Source: Nocardia transvalensis (GTDB lineage Bacteria; Actinomycetota; Actinomycetes; Mycobacteriales; Mycobacteriaceae). Taken from it: a DNA stretch of 64,000 bases. Both the position numbers and the translations under genes were made by a program. The stretch lies in NCBI RefSeq assembly GCF_015477765.1, contig NZ_JADLQQ010000003.1, forward strand, positions 496,001-560,000, written 5' to 3'. The notes under the pieces were generated by a model. The model saw nothing but the letters and a program-made list of their open reading frames with translations, was not told where the DNA came from and did not search any database. This document shows positions 1 through 10,110 of this stretch, in pieces. Position 1 is the stretch's first letter. Every line of letters starts with the position of its first letter.

Positions 1-772
1 GCGGGACCAGCGGGTCGTTGCCGGAGAAGCGGGCGATGGCGACGGTCACCGGTTCGGTCGCGTCGGCGGACAGCAGCCGGGCCAGCAGGTATTCGTTCAC
101 TGCGGCGATGAACGCCAGGATGGCGGTGGTGAAGACCGCCGGGGCGGCCAGCGGCAGCATCACCAGGCGGAACGCCTGGAACCGGGTCGCGCCGTCGATG
201 CGGGCGGCCTCCTCGAGCTCCCAGGGCAGTTCGGAGAAGAACGAGGCCAGGATGTAGACGGTCATCGGCAGCGCGAACGAGATGTTCGGGATGATCATCG
301 CCTGGTACTTCCCGATCCAGCCGATATTGGTGAACAGCTGGAACAGCGGGGTCACCAGCACCACCACCGGGAACATGGAGGCGCTCAGGATCAGCCCGGC
401 CACCAGGCGCTTGCCGCGGAAGGAGATCCGGGCCAGCGCGTAGGCGGCCATCGTCCCGATCACCAGGGCGATGACCGTGGTGGCCGCGCCGATGACGATG
501 CTGTTGGTCAGCGCCCGGCCGAAGTCGTTGCCGCGGCTGGTGTCGAAGGCGTTGCGGAAGTTCGTCAGCGTGACGTGGGTCGGCCACGGGGTGTTGTCGA
601 AGGTGTAGGCCGGATCGCGGAATGCCGTCACCGCCATCCAGTAGAACGGCCCCAGCCCCCACACCAGGACGATCAGTGCGCCGAGGTAGACCCGCGCCGA
701 ACCCAGCCGCTTGGTCCACGGCACCGCGGCGACCGCGGCGCCGTTGTTCTCCGAGATCGTCGTCGTGGCCAT
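1..772 (-). CDS. sugB: sugar ABC transporter permease, MalG/SugB type (partial, C-terminus off the window)
   Basis: Second inner-membrane permease of a carbohydrate importer of the MalFGK class. About 257 residues from the start at 772 are visible; the 3' end lies beyond the left edge. The translation shows a short cytoplasmic N-terminus, a membrane segment (VYLGALIVLVWGLGPFYW), further hydrophobic helices and the EAA loop (EEAARIDGATRFQAFRLVML) that docks on the ATPase. Its ATG shares one base with the TGA of the preceding sugA-like gene (TGATG), so the two are translationally coupled. Gene order binding protein-permease-permease matches lpqY-sugA-sugB, the trehalose recycling system of mycobacteria. 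Trehalose specificity is inferred from the binding protein. Whether a sugC gene follows cannot be seen here. Confidence 0.82.
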   Translation of the reverse strand, partial: MATTTISENNGAAVAAVPWTKRLGSARVYLGALIVLVWGLGPFYWMAVTAFRDPAYTFDNTPWPTHVTLTNFRNAFDTSRGNDFGRALTNSIVIGAATTVIALVIGTMAAYALARISFRGKRLVAGLILSASMFPVVVLVTPLFQLFTNIGWIGKYQAMIIPNISFALPMTVYILASFFSELPWELEEAARIDGATRFQAFRLVMLPLAAPAVFTTAILAFIAAVNEYLLARLLSADATEPVTVAIARFSGNDPLVP

Positions 773-1803
773 CAGTGCGCCTTCCGCTGTTCTTCCTGGG
801 TCGCGACCGCATTGGCGCCCAACACCTTCACCAGCACGAAGGCGACCGCGAAGATCATCAGGAAGGTGATCACCGACAGCGCCGAGGCACTGTTGGCGCC
901 CTGGCGCACCTGGTCGACCACGAGGATGGAAATGGTCCGGGTCGACGGATTGCCCTGCGTCATGATCGCGGGCAGATCGTAGAGCCGCAGCGCGTCCATC
1001 GTCCGGAACAGGACCGCCACCAGCAGTGCGGGTTTCAGCAACGGCAGCGTGATATGCACGAACCGCTGCCACGCCGAGGCGCCGTCGACCCGGGCGGCCT
1101 CGTACACATCGCCCGGAATCACCTGCAGCCCGGCCAGAATCAACAGGGCCATGAACGGGGTGGTCTTCCACACGTCGGCCACGATCACCGCCACCCGCGA
1201 CCAGGTCGGATCGGTCTGCCACAGGATGTGGGTGCCGAGCACCCGGTTGACCACGCCGTCGTACTGGAACATGAACTCCCACAACCGGGCCGTCACCGCG
1301 GTCGGGATGGCCCACGGGATCAGCACGGCGGCCCGCAGCAGCGCGCGGCCGCGGAAGGTCTTGCCCATCACCACGGCCATGCCCAGCCCGATGCTCGCCT
1401 CCAGCGCCACGGTCACCACCGTGAACAGCAGCGTGATGGCGATCGCGGCCCAGAACTGCGAGCCCAGATTGCCGGTCGGGCAGGACTCGATGCCGCCGCC
1501 GGGCAATTGGCACTGCTGCAGCAGCCAGTGCGTGTAGTTGCTGAAACCGGCGGCGCCGCCCTCCTCGAACATGCCGGTGGCCTCGTTGAGCCCCGAATCC
1601 TTCTGGAAGGACATCCATACCGCCCGCACCACCGGATAACCGATGACGACGGCCAACGCCAGCAGCACGGGGGCGACGAACAACCATGCGCGCCCGGCGC
1701 CCCGCAGCGGGTTCCGGAACCAGCCTCCGGCCCGCGGTGGTGGCGCGGATTCCGGGGCGGCCGAGGGCGGCGCGAGGTCGATCGCTCCCGAAGGATCCGA
1801 CAC
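772..1803 (-). CDS. sugA: sugar ABC transporter permease, MalF/SugA type
   Basis: First permease of the carbohydrate importer, 343 residues, GTG start. A proline-rich cytoplasmic leader of about 35 residues precedes the first helix (AWLFVAPVLLALAVVIGYPVV). A periplasmic stretch with two cysteines (QQCQLPGG, ESCPTG, about residues 95-112) follows, then the remaining helices. The EAA loop is EAARVDGASAWQRFVHITLP near residue 235, the contact site for the ATPase. It starts 45 bases after the lpqY-like gene and overlaps the next permease by one base, so the three form an operon. MalF-family proteins are commonly about 300 residues. The membership is clear; the sugar is inferred from the binding protein next door. 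Confidence 0.85.
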   Translation of the reverse strand: MSDPSGAIDLAPPSAAPESAPPPRAGGWFRNPLRGAGRAWLFVAPVLLALAVVIGYPVVRAVWMSFQKDSGLNEATGMFEEGGAAGFSNYTHWLLQQCQLPGGGIESCPTGNLGSQFWAAIAITLLFTVVTVALEASIGLGMAVVMGKTFRGRALLRAAVLIPWAIPTAVTARLWEFMFQYDGVVNRVLGTHILWQTDPTWSRVAVIVADVWKTTPFMALLILAGLQVIPGDVYEAARVDGASAWQRFVHITLPLLKPALLVAVLFRTMDALRLYDLPAIMTQGNPSTRTISILVVDQVRQGANSASALSVITFLMIFAVAFVLVKVLGANAVATQEEQRKAH

Positions 1804-1848
1804 GTTCTACTCTCCTACGGGCTCTCTCGACACCGACGATGCCGTCCG

Positions 1849-3150
1849 CTACGAGCCGGCGGCCTCGATGCCCTTCTTCATACCGGTGATCGCGTCGTCA
1901 ACCGACTTCTGTTCGGTCAACGCAGCATAAGCGTTGTCCTGGATGGCCTTCGACACCGCGTTGTAGTACGGGGTCACCGGGCGCGGCACGGCGCTGGCGA
2001 TGGAATCCTTCAGCGCGGGCAGGTAGGGGAACTTGGCGATCAGGGCCGGATCGTCGTACAGCGAGGAGCGCACGGGCGGGAAGGCGCCCTCGGCGACGAT
2101 GCGCTGCGCATCCTCGCTGATCATGAAGCGCAGGAAGTCCAGCGCCGTCGCCTTGTGCTTGGAGTAGGCGCTGATGGCGGCGTTGTAGCCACCGAGGGTG
2201 GAGGCGCCGATGCCGTCCTTACCGGGTAGCGGGGCGACGCCGGTATCGCCCTTGACCACCGACGAGTCGGCGTTGGCGACACCGTAGAAGTTGGGCCAGG
2301 TGCGCAGGAACAGCAGTTTGCCCTGGGCGAAGGCGTTCTGGCTCTCGGGTTCCTTGAAGGAGATGGCCTCCTTGGGGATGTTGCCGTTGCGGTAGGCGTC
2401 GACGAGCACCTGCAGGCCGGCGCGCGACTGCGGGCCATCGACCGTCGGGGTCTTGCCGTCCGGGCCCACGAAGGTGCCGCCGTAGGCGTTGATCACCTCG
2501 GCGGCGTTCACGGTCAAACCCTCGTAGGGCGCGAATTGCCCGGCGTAGCAACCGATGCCGTGTTCGGTGGCGATATGGCACTGACTGATCAGTTCCGACC
2601 AGGTCTTGGGCGGGTTGGGCACCAGATCCTTGCGGTAGTACAGCAGGCCGCCGTTGGTGTTGCGCGGCGCGGCGTAGAGGGTGCCCTTGTAGGTCGCGCT
2701 GGCCACGGTCGGCGAGAGCAGGGTTGAGGTGTCGATGGCGAAGTTGTCCTTCAGCGGCTGAATCCAGCCCTTGGCCGCGAATTCGGCCGTCCACGGCACG
2801 TCCAGCGCCATCACGTCGTAGTCGGACTGCTTGGCCCGCAGGTGCTGGGCCAGGTCGTCGTACTGCTGGGAGGCGTCGTTGGACTGTTCCTTGAAGGTGA
2901 CCTTCTCGTCCGGGTGCGCGGCATTCCACCGGTCGATGAGATTCTTCACCGCACCGGTTTCGGTGGTGTCCTTGCCCTCCACGTAGGTGATGGGGCCGCG
3001 ACCGCTCAGATTCTCTTGCGTCGGGTTGTCACCGCCGCCGCCCCCGCAGGCGCTCGTGAACGTCGCGGTCAGCAGCGCCACCGAGGCAGCGGCCAGCGCG
3101 GCTCGGGACACGAGGGACGAGCGTCGTGACGACACCTTGTTCAAAGCCAT
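1849..3150 (-). CDS. lpqY: sugar-binding lipoprotein of ABC importer, LpqY-like
   Basis: Extracytoplasmic substrate-binding lipoprotein, 433 residues, that would deliver sugar to the two permeases downstream. I start at the ATG at 3150 because it opens a classical lipoprotein signal: basic MALNKVSSRRSS, a hydrophobic alanine-rich run and a lipobox ending FTSAC followed by glycines. The open frame continues upstream to 4311 but lacks coding character there. The mature part is an SBP_bac_1 fold; the stretches DVMALDVPWTAEFAAKGW and LYAAPRNTN resemble what I remember of M. tuberculosis LpqY, the trehalose-binding protein. That supports recycling of trehalose released during mycolate transfer. 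A related maltose or other disaccharide specificity is possible. Confidence 0.78.
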   Translation of the reverse strand: MALNKVSSRRSSLVSRAALAAASVALLTATFTSACGGGGGDNPTQENLSGRGPITYVEGKDTTETGAVKNLIDRWNAAHPDEKVTFKEQSNDASQQYDDLAQHLRAKQSDYDVMALDVPWTAEFAAKGWIQPLKDNFAIDTSTLLSPTVASATYKGTLYAAPRNTNGGLLYYRKDLVPNPPKTWSELISQCHIATEHGIGCYAGQFAPYEGLTVNAAEVINAYGGTFVGPDGKTPTVDGPQSRAGLQVLVDAYRNGNIPKEAISFKEPESQNAFAQGKLLFLRTWPNFYGVANADSSVVKGDTGVAPLPGKDGIGASTLGGYNAAISAYSKHKATALDFLRFMISEDAQRIVAEGAFPPVRSSLYDDPALIAKFPYLPALKDSIASAVPRPVTPYYNAVSKAIQDNAYAALTEQKSVDDAITGMKKGIEAAGS

Positions 3151-3264
3151 CGATACTCCAGGGTCGAAAACGAGCGTGAGCGGCAGCACACTCAGCCGGT
3201 TGCACAAGGCAAGATACATTGTTCCGGGCGGATTGTGTCGCTGGGTTCTCGTATCCTGGCCACG

Positions 3265-4104
3265 ATGTCGACCCAGCTGACCCAGGACAAACTGCTCACC
3301 CGCATCGGCGGGCTGCTGCGCCAGGCCGAGTCGACCGACAACGAGCACGAGGCCGAGGCGTTTCTGGCTGCCGCACAACGGCTCGCGACTCGGTCGTCGA
3401 TCGACCTGACGGTGGCTCGCGCCCACGTCGCGGGCCGGGAGCGTCGGCCGACGCCGGTGCAGAAGATCATTCCGATCGGGGAGCCCGGTAAGAAGGGGTT
3501 GCGCACCTACGTACAGCTGTTCGTGTCGATCGCGGCGGCCAACGATGTGCGCTGCGATGTGGCACGCTCGTCCACCCAGGTTTACGCCTACGGGTTCGAC
3601 ACCGACATCGCGACCTGCGAGGCGCTCTATGCCAGCCTGCTGGTGCAGATGGTGCGCGCCTCCGATCACTACATCAAATCCGGGACCTATCGATCGGCGA
3701 CGATGGAGAAGATCGTGGTCGAGAGCCGGTGGGGCCGAAAAGTGCAGCGGCGCATACAGGCCCCGGTCGCGGCCGTGACGGCGCGGCTGAACTTCCAGAT
3801 GGCGTTCGCGGCGCGGGTGGGTAAGCGGCTGGCCGAGGTGAAGGCGGACGTGGAGGCCGAGGTACGGGCTGAACCCACCACCGCCCCCGGTACTGCCCTG
3901 GCGCTGCGCAACAAGGAACTCGAGCTGCAGGATTTCTACAGCAGGACATCCGAGGCCCGGGGCACGTGGCGCGGACCGCAGGAATCGGCGAGCTATTCGG
4001 CCGCGGCCCGCCGCGCCGGAGACCGTGCCGGGCGGGCCGCGCGCCTGGGTACCTCGCCGGAACTCGGTTCTGCCCGAGGGCAATTGGGTTCCGGCCGCGA
4101 ATGA
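3265..4104 (+). CDS. DUF2786 domain protein
   Basis: Conserved actinobacterial protein of 279 residues with an N-terminal DUF2786 domain (LLTRIGGLLRQAESTDNEHEAEAFLAAAQRLA, roughly residues 8-40), a family without an established function. The ATG at 3265 is preferred over an in-frame GTG at 3235 because the DUF2786 helix begins directly after it. The C-terminal third is arginine-, alanine- and glycine-rich and looks disordered. It is divergent from the lpqY-like gene with about 115 bases between, and is followed 85 bases later by a small metallohydrolase. That pairing also occurs in other actinobacteria, so the two products probably act together, but the sequence does not say on what. Confidence 0.8.
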   Translation: MSTQLTQDKLLTRIGGLLRQAESTDNEHEAEAFLAAAQRLATRSSIDLTVARAHVAGRERRPTPVQKIIPIGEPGKKGLRTYVQLFVSIAAANDVRCDVARSSTQVYAYGFDTDIATCEALYASLLVQMVRASDHYIKSGTYRSATMEKIVVESRWGRKVQRRIQAPVAAVTARLNFQMAFAARVGKRLAEVKADVEAEVRAEPTTAPGTALALRNKELELQDFYSRTSEARGTWRGPQESASYSAAARRAGDRAGRAARLGTSPELGSARGQLGSGRE

Positions 4105-4189
4105 AAACCTGGGGCCACCCGGCGTACCCCGGGTTCGTCGGCCGCGTGCTCGTGTGTCGGCGCGCCGGGGCCGCCCAGGGGGCTCGCCG

Positions 4190-4702
4190 GTGAGCGCGCG
4201 TGATGGCCAGCGCGCCAAGGTGTACGACGCCGAGGGGCTGGTGCGGCGGATGTTCGACCGGGCCGACGAATACGGGGTGCGGACCGTGGAACTGCACGGA
4301 TCGCAGATCACGCTGCCCGTCGAGCGGCGGTTCGCGTCGGTGGAATCGGTGCAGGGCTATGCCGATCGGGTGCTGGCGTTGAACTGGGTTCGGGCACAAT
4401 GGGATCGGGCCCGCGTGCCGGTGACGGTCCGGGCCCGTGCGGGCGCGACCGCCGCCCACTACGAATCCGAGCGCGCGGTCCTGGCCGTCCCCTTACACGC
4501 CCGCGGAACCGCCTGGGCCCTGCGCGAATTGGTGATCCTGCACGAACTCGCCCACCACCTCGAGCCCACCGGCGCCGATCTGGCCCCGCACGGGCCCGAA
4601 TTCTGCACCCGCTACCTCGATCTCGTCGACGGCATTGTCGGCCCCGAGGCGGCCCTCGTCCTGCGCACCACCCTCCTCGGCTGCGGTGTCCGCCTGGGCT
4701 GA
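4190..4702 (+). CDS. TIGR04338-type putative metallohydrolase
   Basis: Small protein of 170 residues with a zinc-metallopeptidase signature, HELAHH, near residue 123, followed by a histidine (APHGPEF) that would be a third ligand. This arrangement is seen in the TIGR04338 family of actinobacterial putative metallohydrolases. The GTG at 4190 is chosen because the conserved part begins there (VYDAEGLVRRMFDRA at about residue 9) and the upstream extension is low-complexity. It follows the DUF2786 gene in the same direction. Substrate unknown; there is no signal peptide, so it should be cytoplasmic. Confidence 0.75.
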   Translation: MSARDGQRAKVYDAEGLVRRMFDRADEYGVRTVELHGSQITLPVERRFASVESVQGYADRVLALNWVRAQWDRARVPVTVRARAGATAAHYESERAVLAVPLHARGTAWALRELVILHELAHHLEPTGADLAPHGPEFCTRYLDLVDGIVGPEAALVLRTTLLGCGVRLG

Positions 4703-4845
4703 TCCCCTCCGAGTCCCTTCGGAATGACGCACGAAGGGTGCGTTTGCCGAGAAAGGGTGCGGCTGAGCGAAATCGGGTGACGGGGGTGCGCCGGGCGTGA
4801 GAACGTCGGAGGTGTCGGTGCAGGGGAGGATCGGAAGGAGAGGCC

Positions 4846-5718
4846 ATGAAACTGGAAGCCGGTCAGGTCGCGGTGGTCACCGGGGCTGCGAACGGAATCG
4901 GGCAGGCGGTGGCACAGACGCTGGGAGAGCGCGGCCTGCGCGTGGTCTTGGCCGACCTCGAGGGTGACCGGCTGACGCAGGTCGCGGGCGAAGTGCCCAC
5001 CGAAACCCTGGCGGTGCCCGTGGATGTCGCCGATGCGCAGCAGGTGCAGAAGTTGGCCGAGTCCGCCCTGGAGCGGTTCGGGCAGGTCGACCTGGTGTTC
5101 AACAACGCGGGAATCAGCGCGGGCGGGCCGACCTGGCAGATCGGGTCGGCCGAATGGCAGCGGGTGCTGGCGGTCAATCTGGAGGGCGTCCTCAACGGCA
5201 TCCGCGCATTCGTCCCGCAGATGATCGCCGCCGGTCGCGGTCACGTCGTCAACACTGCATCGGTCGCGGGGCTGACCATCGGCCCGTTCAATGTGCCGTA
5301 CACGGCCAGTAAGCATGCGGTGGTCGCGCTCTCGGAATCCCTGCAGGCCGAATTGTCCATCCTGGCACCGGAAATCGGTGTCACCGTCGTCTGTCCGGGC
5401 CCGGTCGACACCCGGTTGTTGCGCAGTGCCACCGAGGGGGTTGCCGACCTCCTCGCGGGCGGTCCCGAGGCGTTTCGCGGCAATCCGGAGGCGGGCTGGC
5501 TCGCCGACCTCACTCCCGAGCAGTGGGACCGGATCAGCCCGATGTTCAAAGACATCACCGCCATCGGCGACCAGACCATATCCGCGAGAGAGGCCGCCGG
5601 CATCATCCTGGCAGCGGTCGAGGCCGACCGCCTCTACGTCACGACTCATCCGGAGTACGCCGCCGGCGTCCGCGAGCGCGCGGACCGCATAATCGCCGAC
5701 ATGCGCGCCTCCCGCTGA
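4846..5718 (+). CDS. short-chain dehydrogenase/reductase
   Basis: Classical SDR of 290 residues with all core motifs: TGAANGIG for NAD(P) binding at about residues 11-18, NNAG near residue 86, and YTASK as the catalytic Tyr-Lys near residue 148. An acidic residue at the end of the second strand (LADLEGDRL) suggests NAD preference. The ATG at 4846 has a strong upstream ribosome binding site, GGAAGGAG. The C-terminal part carries an insertion (FRGNPEAGWLADLTPEQW) after the PGPVDT segment. It stands alone, convergent with menC, so the substrate cannot be told. The 140 bases before it hold a short hairpin (ACGCAC/GTGCGT near 4729-4745). Confidence 0.88.
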   Translation: MKLEAGQVAVVTGAANGIGQAVAQTLGERGLRVVLADLEGDRLTQVAGEVPTETLAVPVDVADAQQVQKLAESALERFGQVDLVFNNAGISAGGPTWQIGSAEWQRVLAVNLEGVLNGIRAFVPQMIAAGRGHVVNTASVAGLTIGPFNVPYTASKHAVVALSESLQAELSILAPEIGVTVVCPGPVDTRLLRSATEGVADLLAGGPEAFRGNPEAGWLADLTPEQWDRISPMFKDITAIGDQTISAREAAGIILAAVEADRLYVTTHPEYAAGVRERADRIIADMRASR

Positions 5719-5743
5719 TCGGGACGCCGACGTAGCTCCGTCC

Positions 5744-6718
5744 TCAGGGCAGCAGGCGGCGGACTCGGTCGAGGCGGGCCCGCCACCAGGCGGCTCGGTC
5801 GGGGTCGGGGTGGCTGAAACGGGCCAGCAGCTCGGGGTCGGGTCGCGGCGGGCCCTTCGGCACCGGGAGGTACCCGTCGACAGGGCGTAGCGAGTCGGCG
5901 ACGATGTCGCCGTCGAAGAGGTTCAGCGTGCCCAGGCCGCAGGCGAAGTCGAGTTCCGGCAGTGCGGCGGCCAGGGCGAGCTGGGCGGACAGGCCGATGC
6001 TGGTCTCCAGGGCGGAGGAGACGACGCAGGGGAGACCGGCGGCCTCGGCGACCTGCAAGGCGCGGCGCACACCGCCGAGCGGTGTGCATTTCAGCACCGC
6101 GACGTCGGCGGCCTCGGCGACGGCCACCCGCAGGGGGTCCTCGGCGCGGCGGATGGATTCGTCTGCGGCGATGCGGACGTCCACGCGGCGGCGGACGGCG
6201 GCCAGCTCCTCGATCGTGCGGCAGGGTTGCTCGACATATTCCAAACCCCCTGCGGCACGGTCGATCTGCCCGATGTGGTCGACCGCGGTGTCGACATCCC
6301 AGACGGCGTTGGCATCCACGCGGATCGCGCCGCCCGGGCCCAGGGCCGCGCGGACCGCGGCCACCCGCTCCAGATCCTCGAGCAGCGAATCCGGGTGGTC
6401 GGCGATCTTCACCTTCGCCGTGCGGCAACCCGATCCGGCGACGATGGCGTGGGCGCGGTCCGGCCCGACCGCGGGCACCGTGCAGTTGACCGGAATGCGG
6501 TCGCGCGCACATTTCGGCCAGCCGACGGTGATCTGTTCGACGGCCGTCGCGAGCCAGCTCGCGGCCTCACGGTCGTCGTATTCGGGAAACGGGCAGAACT
6601 CGCCCCACCCGAGCGGCCCCTCGATCACCATGCCCTCGCGCACGGTGATCCCCCGGAACCGGGTGCGCAGCGGTATCGCGTAGACGAAGGCGGACGCGGG
6701 ATCCAGCAGGTCGCTCAC
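5744..6718 (-). CDS. menC: o-succinylbenzoate synthase
   Basis: Enolase-superfamily enzyme of menaquinone synthesis that dehydrates SHCHC to o-succinylbenzoate. The protein of about 324 residues shows the N-terminal capping sequence RTRFRGITVREG typical of actinobacterial MenC, the catalytic lysine segment AKVKIAD, and metal ligands in RVDANAVWD, EQPC and AADES. A second catalytic lysine lies in AVLKCTPLGG. The GTG at 6718 (VSDLLDPASAF) is preferred over one at 6763 because the extra 15 residues carry no family similarity. No other men gene is in the window. It is convergent with the SDR and tandem after the thiolase, with a gap of 109 bases. Confidence 0.9.
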   Translation of the reverse strand: MSDLLDPASAFVYAIPLRTRFRGITVREGMVIEGPLGWGEFCPFPEYDDREAASWLATAVEQITVGWPKCARDRIPVNCTVPAVGPDRAHAIVAGSGCRTAKVKIADHPDSLLEDLERVAAVRAALGPGGAIRVDANAVWDVDTAVDHIGQIDRAAGGLEYVEQPCRTIEELAAVRRRVDVRIAADESIRRAEDPLRVAVAEAADVAVLKCTPLGGVRRALQVAEAAGLPCVVSSALETSIGLSAQLALAAALPELDFACGLGTLNLFDGDIVADSLRPVDGYLPVPKGPPRPDPELLARFSHPDPDRAAWWRARLDRVRRLLP

Positions 6719-6827
6719 GTCGCCGAGCCTATCGACCGCGCCCGGGTCCGGATTGCCTACCACTCGCCATCCGGACCCGGCGGCAGTTGCTACCGTCGGG
6801 GCGGTGACGCCAGCCGCCCCTGGTGAC

Positions 6828-7997
<1,170 letters not shown>

Positions 7998-8047
7998 GGG
8001 ATGTCCTTCCGAGACCCGCGACGATGCGGATACCTAACTAAATTCCC

Positions 8048-8073
8048 TATAGTCAGGCTAGATGCTGACAATA
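8048..8073. promoter_or_regulatory. candidate operator between thiolase and HxlR-type regulator
   Basis: Inverted repeat with arms TATAGTCAG and CTGACAATA around an 8-base spacer; eight of nine arm positions pair. A further copy of the half-site AGTCAG lies at 8083-8088. It sits in the divergent promoter region of the thiolase gene and the HxlR-type gene, in a short AT-richer stretch. HxlR-family proteins bind inverted or direct repeats in such positions. The link is inferred. Confidence 0.55.
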
Positions 8074-8107
8074 GTTGCCACAAGTCAGACGCGGTATGAT
8101 GAGCGTC

Positions 8108-8599
8108 ATGTCGGCTGTACTGGAAGGACCACTGCGTGATCTGAGCAAGTGGAAGCCGGACGAGTGTTCGATCGTCAAGGCGCTCGACATCGTCGGCACC
8201 CGGTCCGCGATGCTGATCCTGCGCGAGGCCATCTACGGCACCACGCGCTTCGACGGCTTCGCCGCCCGGGTGGGAATCACCGACGCCGCCGCGGCCGCGG
8301 CACTACGCAAACTCACCGAGGCCGGCCTGCTGCGCAAACGGCCCTACCAGGAGGAGGGCAAGCGCACCCGCCACGAATACGTGCTGACCGACATGGGCCA
8401 CGACGTGATGCCGGTAATCATCGGCCTCTGGCAGTGGGGCGACAAATACCTCCAGAACGGCGTCCCCCCACTCGAACGCGTCGAAAACACCACCGGCGCC
8501 CCGATCCGCGTCGACATCCGCACCGACTCCGGCACCGAGGTCCCCCTCGAAAACATCCGCATCCGCCTCAACAAAAACTGGCGCAAACCCCGAGGCTGA
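8108..8599 (+). CDS. HxlR-family transcriptional regulator
   Basis: Winged-helix regulator of about 163 residues. The core WKPDECSIVKALDIVGTRSAMLILREAIYGTTRFDGF is the HxlR signature: a cysteine near the N-terminus, then the helix-turn-helix, then the wing (RKRPYQEEGKRTRHEYVLTDMGHDVMPVI). The N-terminal cysteine may sense redox or electrophiles, as in some family members. In-frame ATGs also exist at 8096 and 8099; none has a convincing ribosome site. Divergent from the thiolase, with a palindrome between the two, so local control and autoregulation are likely. Confidence 0.85.
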   Translation: MSAVLEGPLRDLSKWKPDECSIVKALDIVGTRSAMLILREAIYGTTRFDGFAARVGITDAAAAAALRKLTEAGLLRKRPYQEEGKRTRHEYVLTDMGHDVMPVIIGLWQWGDKYLQNGVPPLERVENTTGAPIRVDIRTDSGTEVPLENIRIRLNKNWRKPRG

Positions 8600-8789
8600 A
8601 CCAAGGCCCCAGCCAATGCACGCAGAACCATGAAGTGCGGGCACGCCGGGATCCAAGAGGTGCGGGTACGTCGCGCCTGTTGCTTGCGCGGCGCGCCTGG
8701 TTGCCTGCGTTGTTTGTGCAGCGCCCCGATTCCCGCACTTGCTTGTGCGGTACTGCTATCCCTGCGCTGCTTGCGCAGCAACGCTGATT

Positions 8790-8822
8790 CCCCGCACCGT
8801 CCGCGCAGCGGGCGGTGCGGGG
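8790..8822. terminator. hairpin downstream of the SugC-like ATPase
   Basis: A 10-base perfect stem (CCCCGCACCG/CGGTGCGGGG) encloses a 13-base loop, ten bases beyond the stop of the minus-strand ATPase gene. There is no T tract. The region 8600-8789, between this and the regulator, is non-coding and carries further imperfect GC hairpins such as GCTGCTTGCGCAGC. Confidence 0.6.
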
Positions 8823-8831
8823 GTCCTCACG

Positions 8832-9914
8832 TCAGTTGAGGCGTTCGCCCGTGGTCGGTTCGAAGAAATAGATGTGTTCCGCCGTTGCTGTCAGCGAGAG
8901 CTTTTCGCCCTTGGCGGGTGGTTTGCGCCAGTCGGCGCGGGCGACGATGGTTTGGTCTGCGGAACCGTTCTCGCCCACGCTGCGGCCGTAGATGTAGGCG
9001 TCGGAGCCGAGTTCCTCGACCACGTCGACCTCCATCGCGATACCCGAACCGGCCGCGGCGATCTCGAAATGTTCGGGCCGGATGCCCACCACGACGGAGC
9101 CGTCGGTGGCGTCGGCGACGGTGCGCGGTACCGGCAGCGCATGCCCGCCCAGGGTGACGGCGCCGTCGGACAGCGGCAGTGTGAACAGATTCATCGCCGG
9201 TGAACCCATGAACCCGGCCACGAACAGATTCGCCGGATTCCGGTACAGATCACGCGGCGACGCACACTGTTGCAGCAGACCGTCTTTCAACACCGCGACC
9301 CGGTCGCCCATGGTCATCGCCTCCACCTGGTCGTGGGTGACGTAGACCGTCGTGGTGCCGAGCCGCCGCTGCAGCTGGGCGATCTGGGTGCGGGTCTGGA
9401 CCCGCAGCTTGGCATCGAGATTCGACAGCGGCTCGTCCATCAGGAACACCTGCGGCTGCCGCACGATCGCCCGCCCCATCGCCACGCGCTGGCGCTGACC
9501 GCCCGACAGCGCCTTCGGCTTGCGATCGAGATACTGCTCGAGATCCAACAGTTTGGCGGCCTCGCGGACCCGCTGCTCCTTCTCGGCCTTGGGCACCTTC
9601 GCCATCTTCAACGCGAAGCCCATGTTCTCGGCCACGGTCATATGCGGATAGAGCGCGTAGTTCTGGAACACCATCGCGATATCGCGCTGCTTGGGTTCGG
9701 CGTGGGTGACGTCGTTGTCGCCGATCAGGATGCGACCGGCATCGACGTCCTCGAGTCCGGCGAGCATCCGCAGCGAGGTGGATTTGCCGCAGCCGGACGG
9801 CCCGACGAGGACCAGGAATTCGCCGTCGGCGATCTCCAGATCCAACTGGTCGACAGCGGGTTTCGCGGCACCCGGGTACAACCGGGTCGCGCGGTCGAAG
9901 GTGACCGTGGCCAT
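8832..9914 (-). CDS. ABC transporter ATPase, MalK/SugC/UgpC type
   Basis: Carbohydrate-importer ATPase of 360 residues. Walker A is GPSGCGKST near residue 38, the signature LSGGQRQRVAMGRA near residue 135, Walker B FLMDEPLSNLDAK, and the switch histidine is in YVTHDQVEAM. The C-terminal 120 residues form the TOBE regulatory domain typical of MalK, SugC, UgpC and MsmK. The ATG at 9914 is preceded by AAGGGA. It stands alone 8 kb from the lpqY-sugAB genes, with no permease beside it. Such solitary ATPases (MsmK in streptococci, MsiK in Streptomyces) can power several sugar importers; it may serve the one at the left edge. Confidence 0.88.
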   Translation of the reverse strand: MATVTFDRATRLYPGAAKPAVDQLDLEIADGEFLVLVGPSGCGKSTSLRMLAGLEDVDAGRILIGDNDVTHAEPKQRDIAMVFQNYALYPHMTVAENMGFALKMAKVPKAEKEQRVREAAKLLDLEQYLDRKPKALSGGQRQRVAMGRAIVRQPQVFLMDEPLSNLDAKLRVQTRTQIAQLQRRLGTTTVYVTHDQVEAMTMGDRVAVLKDGLLQQCASPRDLYRNPANLFVAGFMGSPAMNLFTLPLSDGAVTLGGHALPVPRTVADATDGSVVVGIRPEHFEIAAAGSGIAMEVDVVEELGSDAYIYGRSVGENGSADQTIVARADWRKPPAKGEKLSLTATAEHIYFFEPTTGERLN

Positions 9915-10110
9915 GATGAATTCATCCCTTCACCGGCAGGAACGTGCCGGACGATCCGAGTAGAGGGTGGTGCGGCAGGGCCGCTGCCGGAATCCTACTG
10001 GTCGTGTGCTCGAGATGGTGACGATGCGCACAATCCGGTCTCGGCGGCCGACCGGAGTAGCCTCGGCAACGGCGTGTCCCCCGCACCTGATCACAACGAG
10101 GAGTGCCCTA

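Noticed and set aside
3151..4311. N-terminal extension of the lpqY-like frame to 4311
   Set aside because: The extension lies antisense to the DUF2786 and metallohydrolase genes, and the lipoprotein signal begins at 3150.
8600..8831. Short plus-strand ORF around 8630-8839
   Set aside because: It consists of repeated GC hairpin sequence, gives a cysteine/arginine-rich translation and has no ribosome site; better explained as terminator DNA.
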